Below are positions 60,301 to 64,000 of a stretch of 64,000 nt of DNA, piece after piece. A model generated the notes under the pieces. The model was not told the origin of the DNA and did no database searches. It saw nothing but the letters and a program-made list of their open reading frames with translations. The translations under genes were made by a program, and so were the position numbers. Source of the stretch: Bromus sterilis. Lineage: Eukaryota; Streptophyta; Magnoliopsida; Poales; Poaceae. Location of the stretch: NCBI GenBank assembly GCA_950022295.1, contig OX465596.1, positions 5,890,001 to 5,954,000 of the forward strand, read 5' to 3'. Position 1 is the first letter of the stretch; every line of letters begins with the position of its first letter.

Positions 60301-62581
60301 TTACCTATGACTGGGGACTGAAAGTCTGAAACTGGATTTTTTTTGGGAAAAAAAACTAGGGCGGCAACTACATCTGGAAAAATCGCTGCAATGTTCTAAT
60401 GGCTGCCTATTGTTAGATTCCAAACTAGGGCGGCTGCCACACCTGGAAAAAATAGCTGGAAGAGAACATACATACCTCCATTACAGTACACCGGTGGCAC
60501 ACTGGGACCACCCTACTGTGTTAATCTGAGCGGCAGCGACGGGCTCGCCGTCCCGGCGGGCGGGGAGGAAAGTGCCGCAGCGCGCAGTGCGCCCTGGAAG
60601 AGAGCCGGAACGCCCGGCGTCGAGCGGCCGGCTAACCTCGCCGGCATTTTTTCCGGGAGCTCCGGCATTTCGGGGGTGGAATGTGGGGCAGGTGCGGCCG
60701 TGCGGGTCGGGGAAGAATTTGCAAATGGGCCGAAGGCTATACGCTACGATGGGCCGAACGAAGCATAGCTTTTTTTTTCAGATCAACTGGACCCGGCTCT
60801 GTAGTTATTTAGAGTTACCCTAAAAACAGTTATTTAGACCTTTGTTTTCTAGTTCTCCCTCACATTTCCTCAATCAAGGTCCAGAAACATTCCTCAATAA
60901 AGGGAGAAAAACTATACCTTTGTCCTTCAGCAATCACTAAAGTCCAAGTGAGTTTATGAAAAAAAAAGGGGCTGAGTGTGGTCCCTTTCAGAGACAAAGT
61001 CTAAGTATAGCCTCTCAAGTTTTGCACCATGTTTTTCTTGGTCCCTCAACAGACAAAAACTATCTAGTTTCGATATTTCGGCACGTTGAAAGCGATCTTG
61101 ACATGGAGAAAATTTTCCATGTGTTTTTTTGAACATAAGTTTTCCATGTGTAGCAACCAAGTTAACACAACTACATAAAATATATAATAAGGAAAATTGT
61201 AAAAATAAATTTGGAGTTATTTATTTTAACTCAACTAATTTGAAGAAATAATGGATATGATGAGTTATACTTATTGATATTTCTTAGAAAATACTCCATA
61301 GTTTCCATACTAAATATTTTTCTAAGATTTTCTAATGGAGACTTATTTAATACAATTAATATGACTTTTTACAATTATCAATAATATTTCTAGAAATTTT
61401 AAGTGAGGTGTTTTTCAAAATTAATAAAGTAGAAAGAAAAAAACTTAATGACTTTAGAAAATTCCATGGAATTTCAGATTTAAATCAAAACCACTTTTTG
61501 TGGAGAAAGAGATTAGATCTAGACACTCGGGGGGCGGGGCGGAATGTTTTTTGGTTATTCAAGTTCAAATTGAGGGACCACGGGCTTAGACTTTGACTAG
61601 TTAATGGACCCAAAAGAACAGAATACACCAACTCATCAATAGTAAGAACACATTTAATTGACTGTCACTAAAATTGCAAAACTATAATGGTGTATTTAGC
61701 TAACAAGGGTCTCTCCAGCAAGTTTTGGCTTTGTCATATTGTCCAATAGGTAAAATTCTGATGTGAAAAGTCTACAATGACGTGAAAAGTCTCCAATGAG
61801 GGACTAAAAAAAACATGAATAACCCTCTTGAATTGGACAGATTGGAAGAAACATTTCTATGAATTTCTAGTCAGAAAGCGAATAATTTCATCAAACACAT
61901 TATACATGCAAGTAAATCAAATTGGGCTAAGATGCCTAGCTAATCAATGTGTGTGACTTTTCATCTTGGTAGTGTTGCTTAGTGAACACTCTTGAGGATA
62001 GAAATGGAGAGCAGAACGTACAGTTTGATGAGGTGGGTGAGGTTCCGCAGCTCCTCCGGAATGGGGCCAGCCGCGTCCAGGGAGTTTATCTTCCTGCTCC
62101 AATCCAATCCAATCCAACCAATTACACCAAAATGGATCATCTTCTCCGACTGATCAGACGAGAAAGGCATGGCGAGATGGAGCTTACAGCCTGGTGACGT
62201 GGCAGAGGGTGCCGTTCCGGTCGGTGCAGTCGCACTTGATGGCCGGGTTGAAGTTTGGGTTGTCGTCCAGCGGCGTGTCGTCCGTGGCGGCGCCGCTGCA
62301 GGGCTCGCCGCTGATGTTCCACGTCGCCGGCGCCGCCAGCCCCAGCTTCCCCAGTATCGCGTTCACCGCCGCCGCTGCATTCCACACCCAACAACCGTCA
62401 CCGGCCAGAGCAAGCACAGAGCACAGAGCAGCAGAAAATGGGTACCTTCGGTGGGGTCGGTCTGCGGCGGCGGCGGCGGTTGTTGAGCCTGAGCCTGAGC
62501 GGCCGCCGTCCAGCAAGAAGACAGAGCTGACAGAAGCAGCAAGAGCACGGAGCCATGGCGGAACCTCGGACGGCGGCCCAT
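54340..62581 (-). CDS. LRR receptor-like kinase, subfamily VIII-2, with malectin domain
   Basis: 24 exons, all GT-AG and phase-consistent, 1047 residues: 62581-62446, 62374-62188, 62093-62022, 60097-60026, 59936-59865, 59473-59402, 59269-59198, 59106-59035, 58901-58830, 58729-58658, 58578-58504, 58391-58320, 58220-58155, 58061-57996, 57862-57818, 57521-57457, 57353-56974, 56882-56684, 56183-56022, 55935-55817, 55613-55403, 55320-55089, 54985-54835, 54741-54340. Order: signal peptide (1-28), N-cap Cys pair, LRRs mostly one per 66-75 nt exon, malectin domain (about 430-622), membrane helix (642-665), kinase. Kinase residues: loop GEGGYGSVYK (707-716), Lys728, HRD Asp824, DFG Asp842, APEY; thus an RD kinase that should be active. 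It resembles Arabidopsis At1g56130/At1g56140. It would act at the plasma membrane, probably perceiving wall- or pathogen-derived signals (family inference). Confidence 0.93.
57636..57783 (+). mobile_element. tRNA-derived SINE (Au-like) in a receptor-kinase intron
   Basis: It has a Pol III box A-like tagcctagtggcg near 57646 and box B-like gagttcgactcc at 57688-57699, followed by a non-tRNA body. It is flanked by aatttag at 57629-57635 and 57784-57790 (possible target duplication). It lies in the intron between the last LRR exon and the following one, antisense to the gene. The Au name is from memory. Confidence 0.6.
60098..62021 (-). other. Large intron 3 of the receptor kinase
   Basis: 1924-bp intron, far longer than the others. 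It holds a GC-rich island (about 60520-60740) with no long ORF, a 63-bp-spaced direct repeat ('aaactagggcggc', near 60353 and 60423) and a probable TIR element (60990-61598). Confidence 0.7.
60990..61598. mobile_element. Possible TIR element in receptor-kinase intron 3
   Basis: The left end 'gacaaagtctaag...cctctcaag' is an imperfect inverse of the right end 'ttgagggacc...cttagactttgac'. No target duplication was found and the interior is AT-rich. Weak call. Confidence 0.35.
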
Positions 62582-62942
62582 CTCCCTCCTCCCCTCCTTA
62601 TTCCCCTCAGAATCAGATTGCTGCTGTCCTACTGTAAAGAGGGGCGGATGAATGAATCGGAGCAATAAAGTGGGCAGCATCCATTAGACAAATACTCAGA
62701 GCTATGGAAACAAACCAAACATGCTGCCAAGTGGGGGTAGGGTAGGGTACCCTGCGAGGGAGCGATCCTTGTTTTTTGTGGGAGTGGCGGCCCCTACGTA
62801 ACGTACTCACTCTACATCACTCCTATCATCCATCTGCTCCCACGACGATTATTAGCAACCTACTATACTACTCAGTTAACAGTTTTTTGTTAGCTGGTAA
62901 GTATGTCTGTTTGCTGAGGTATAGACGAAGATAAAGGTGTAT
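62582..62942 (-). other. 5' flank / promoter of the receptor kinase
   Basis: No ORF of interest. No convincing TATA box was placed; leader and promoter are assumed here from gene orientation. Confidence 0.4.
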
Positions 62943-63091
62943 ATAATAATTACATATGTGCGCTTGCAATCACTGAAGAGTCGTCTTCTTTGAAATGATA
63001 TCGGCTTAGACATAGAGGAAAACAAGATGTACTTGTTTTCCTTTATGTTCAAGCCGATATCATAATAATTACATAGGCGCGCTTGCTATCA
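62943..63091. repeat. Hairpin flanked by 30-bp direct repeats
   Basis: A 65-nt foldback (62997-63061) has arms of about 30 nt (gatatcggctt...gaaaacaag and its inverse) and a loop of about 5 nt. It is bracketed by near-identical direct repeats 'ataataattacatatgtgcg' (about 62943-62972) and 'ataataattacataggcgcg' (about 63062-63091). A third, looser copy of the arm sequence lies at 63100-63132. Confidence 0.75.
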
Positions 63092-63737
63092 GCTTGCTCT
63101 GTGTTTAGATTCCTCTAGTACATCTTGTTTTTCCTTCAGAAATATCCTACCATTTGGTGTCCCTGGATTTCCATTGTTTTCCTGCCTTTTTTATGTTAGG
63201 CATGTGCAAATTAGCTGAAATTTCGTTTTGGGAGAAGTGTATATGATTGGAGGGCGGCTAACATCAATCCATTGCGTGTATATTTACATCTATGTCGAGG
63301 GTGATTAATAACTAGCTTGGTTTGTTAACGTGGTCGGTCCCTCCCTCTGCCTGTACATCAGTCATAGATCTTATTGCCAAGTTAATTAAGTTAAAAGACA
63401 GATAAAGCAGCGCCATTAGCCACAAACATCATACTTATATCACCAAAAAGCTGCCACGTTGATGAGAGAGAGATGATCCAGTATACTTATATACAAATGG
63501 ACGGTGCGACACGCTGGTGCGCGACAGTCTATTGTCCTTTTACCCGTAACTTTCCCAATTTTCAACTGCTAACTAGCCAGTTGCTAGTTTTTAAATGACC
63601 ACATGGTTTTCTAAATGACCCTCAACTTTGTCAAGCCGATCCAGACATGCCACCCACCCAACAATGAGCTCCCAATGCCAAAGGCCGAAGCAACCATTTT
63701 AGAGCCGTTCGGTCCCCTAAAATGTTTTTTTGCCACT
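63092..63737. other. Intergenic, no gene recognised
   Basis: No supported ORF or repeat beyond the partial hairpin-arm copy at its left edge. Confidence 0.5.
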
Positions 63738-63789
63738 ATTTTAGCGCCGCTGGAGGGGGGGGGGGGGGGGGCGCTCTCGGTGCTAAAAT
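63738..63789. repeat. 17-G run between inverted arms
   Basis: A run of 17 G (63755-63771) sits between attttagcgcc (63738-63748) and ggtgctaaaat (63779-63789), which are inverse to each other with one mismatch. This could be the core of a small transposon end or a quadruplex-prone site. The exact G count may be a sequencing artefact. Confidence 0.6.
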
Positions 63790-64000
63790 CGGCTTGGAGC
63801 TAGTCCGCCGCCCAGCCGCGGCCTCAGGGTCACCCCCACACAAAAAGGCGAAAACTCGTAATTTGAAAAACCTGTCTTTTCGCTTCAAAAATTTGCAAGG
63901 TTCGACGATCAACATGCCACAGGCGGCGCGATCTACGCGGAGAACAAAAAAGTAGACCGATAGGGGCCTCAAATGGGTCCGTCGACGGTAGAAGCCATGG

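Overview
This window is plant nuclear DNA from a grass, most likely a Triticeae species (wheat, Aegilops, barley or rye group). The grounds are split genes with GT-AG introns, GC-rich single-exon genes, grass-type gene families (AGO2/3-clade Argonaute, DUF247, LRR-malectin receptor kinase, F-box with a DUF295-like C-terminus) and nested transposons typical of Triticeae intergenic DNA. Species was not determined.

Layout. 1-6621 (+): 3' part of an AGO2/AGO3-clade Argonaute with a DDD catalytic triad; its first visible intron holds three diverged tandem copies of a ~1.05 kb unit. 6622-9687: intergenic DNA with a 3' minisatellite, a MULE-like MITE and a foldback hairpin. 9688-13195: complete non-autonomous CACTA element with a 3-bp target duplication, four internal ~0.6 kb repeats and a 5S-rRNA-like segment. 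13843-21000: decayed Copia retrotransposon with 5-bp target duplication, its RNase H region split by a 2.14 kb solo LTR with its own target duplication. 21996-25118 (-): two tandem F-box genes on a ~1.95 kb segmental duplication. 25700-28600: AT-rich DNA with a Helitron-like end. 28614-31119 (-): a seven-exon LisH/CTLH-like gene assembled here from splice phases. 32069-35510: LINE relic interrupted by an LTR-type fragment. 36202-38610 (+): three-exon TPR protein with a triplicated 37-residue segment. 40668-41147 and 42034-42167: Harbinger-type and Stowaway MITEs. 42616-45127 (+): nine-exon At4g15545-like gene. 45856-47391 (+): intronless DUF247 gene. 47636-54300: MITE, LTR relics, a 273-bp direct repeat and a small acidic repeat-containing ORF (-). 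54340-62581 (-): intact 24-exon LRR-VIII-2 receptor kinase with malectin domain, 1047 residues. 62582-64000: promoter side, with a hairpin flanked by direct repeats and a 17-G run.

There is no operon-like cooperation. Argonaute, receptor kinase, F-box and DUF247 families all recur in plant defence or recognition, but a joint role is inference only. What stands out is repeated local tandem duplication at many scales (1 kb intron units, 2 kb gene unit, 280-bp intron unit, 111-bp coding unit, ~50-bp minisatellite). I found no clearly new biological system. The most unusual objects are the 5S-like segment in the CACTA element, the acidic repeat ORF at 51188-51610, the flanked hairpin near 63000 and the triplicated Argonaute intron. 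Exon models were made by eye from splice signals, reading phase and protein similarity recalled from memory; no database search was run.
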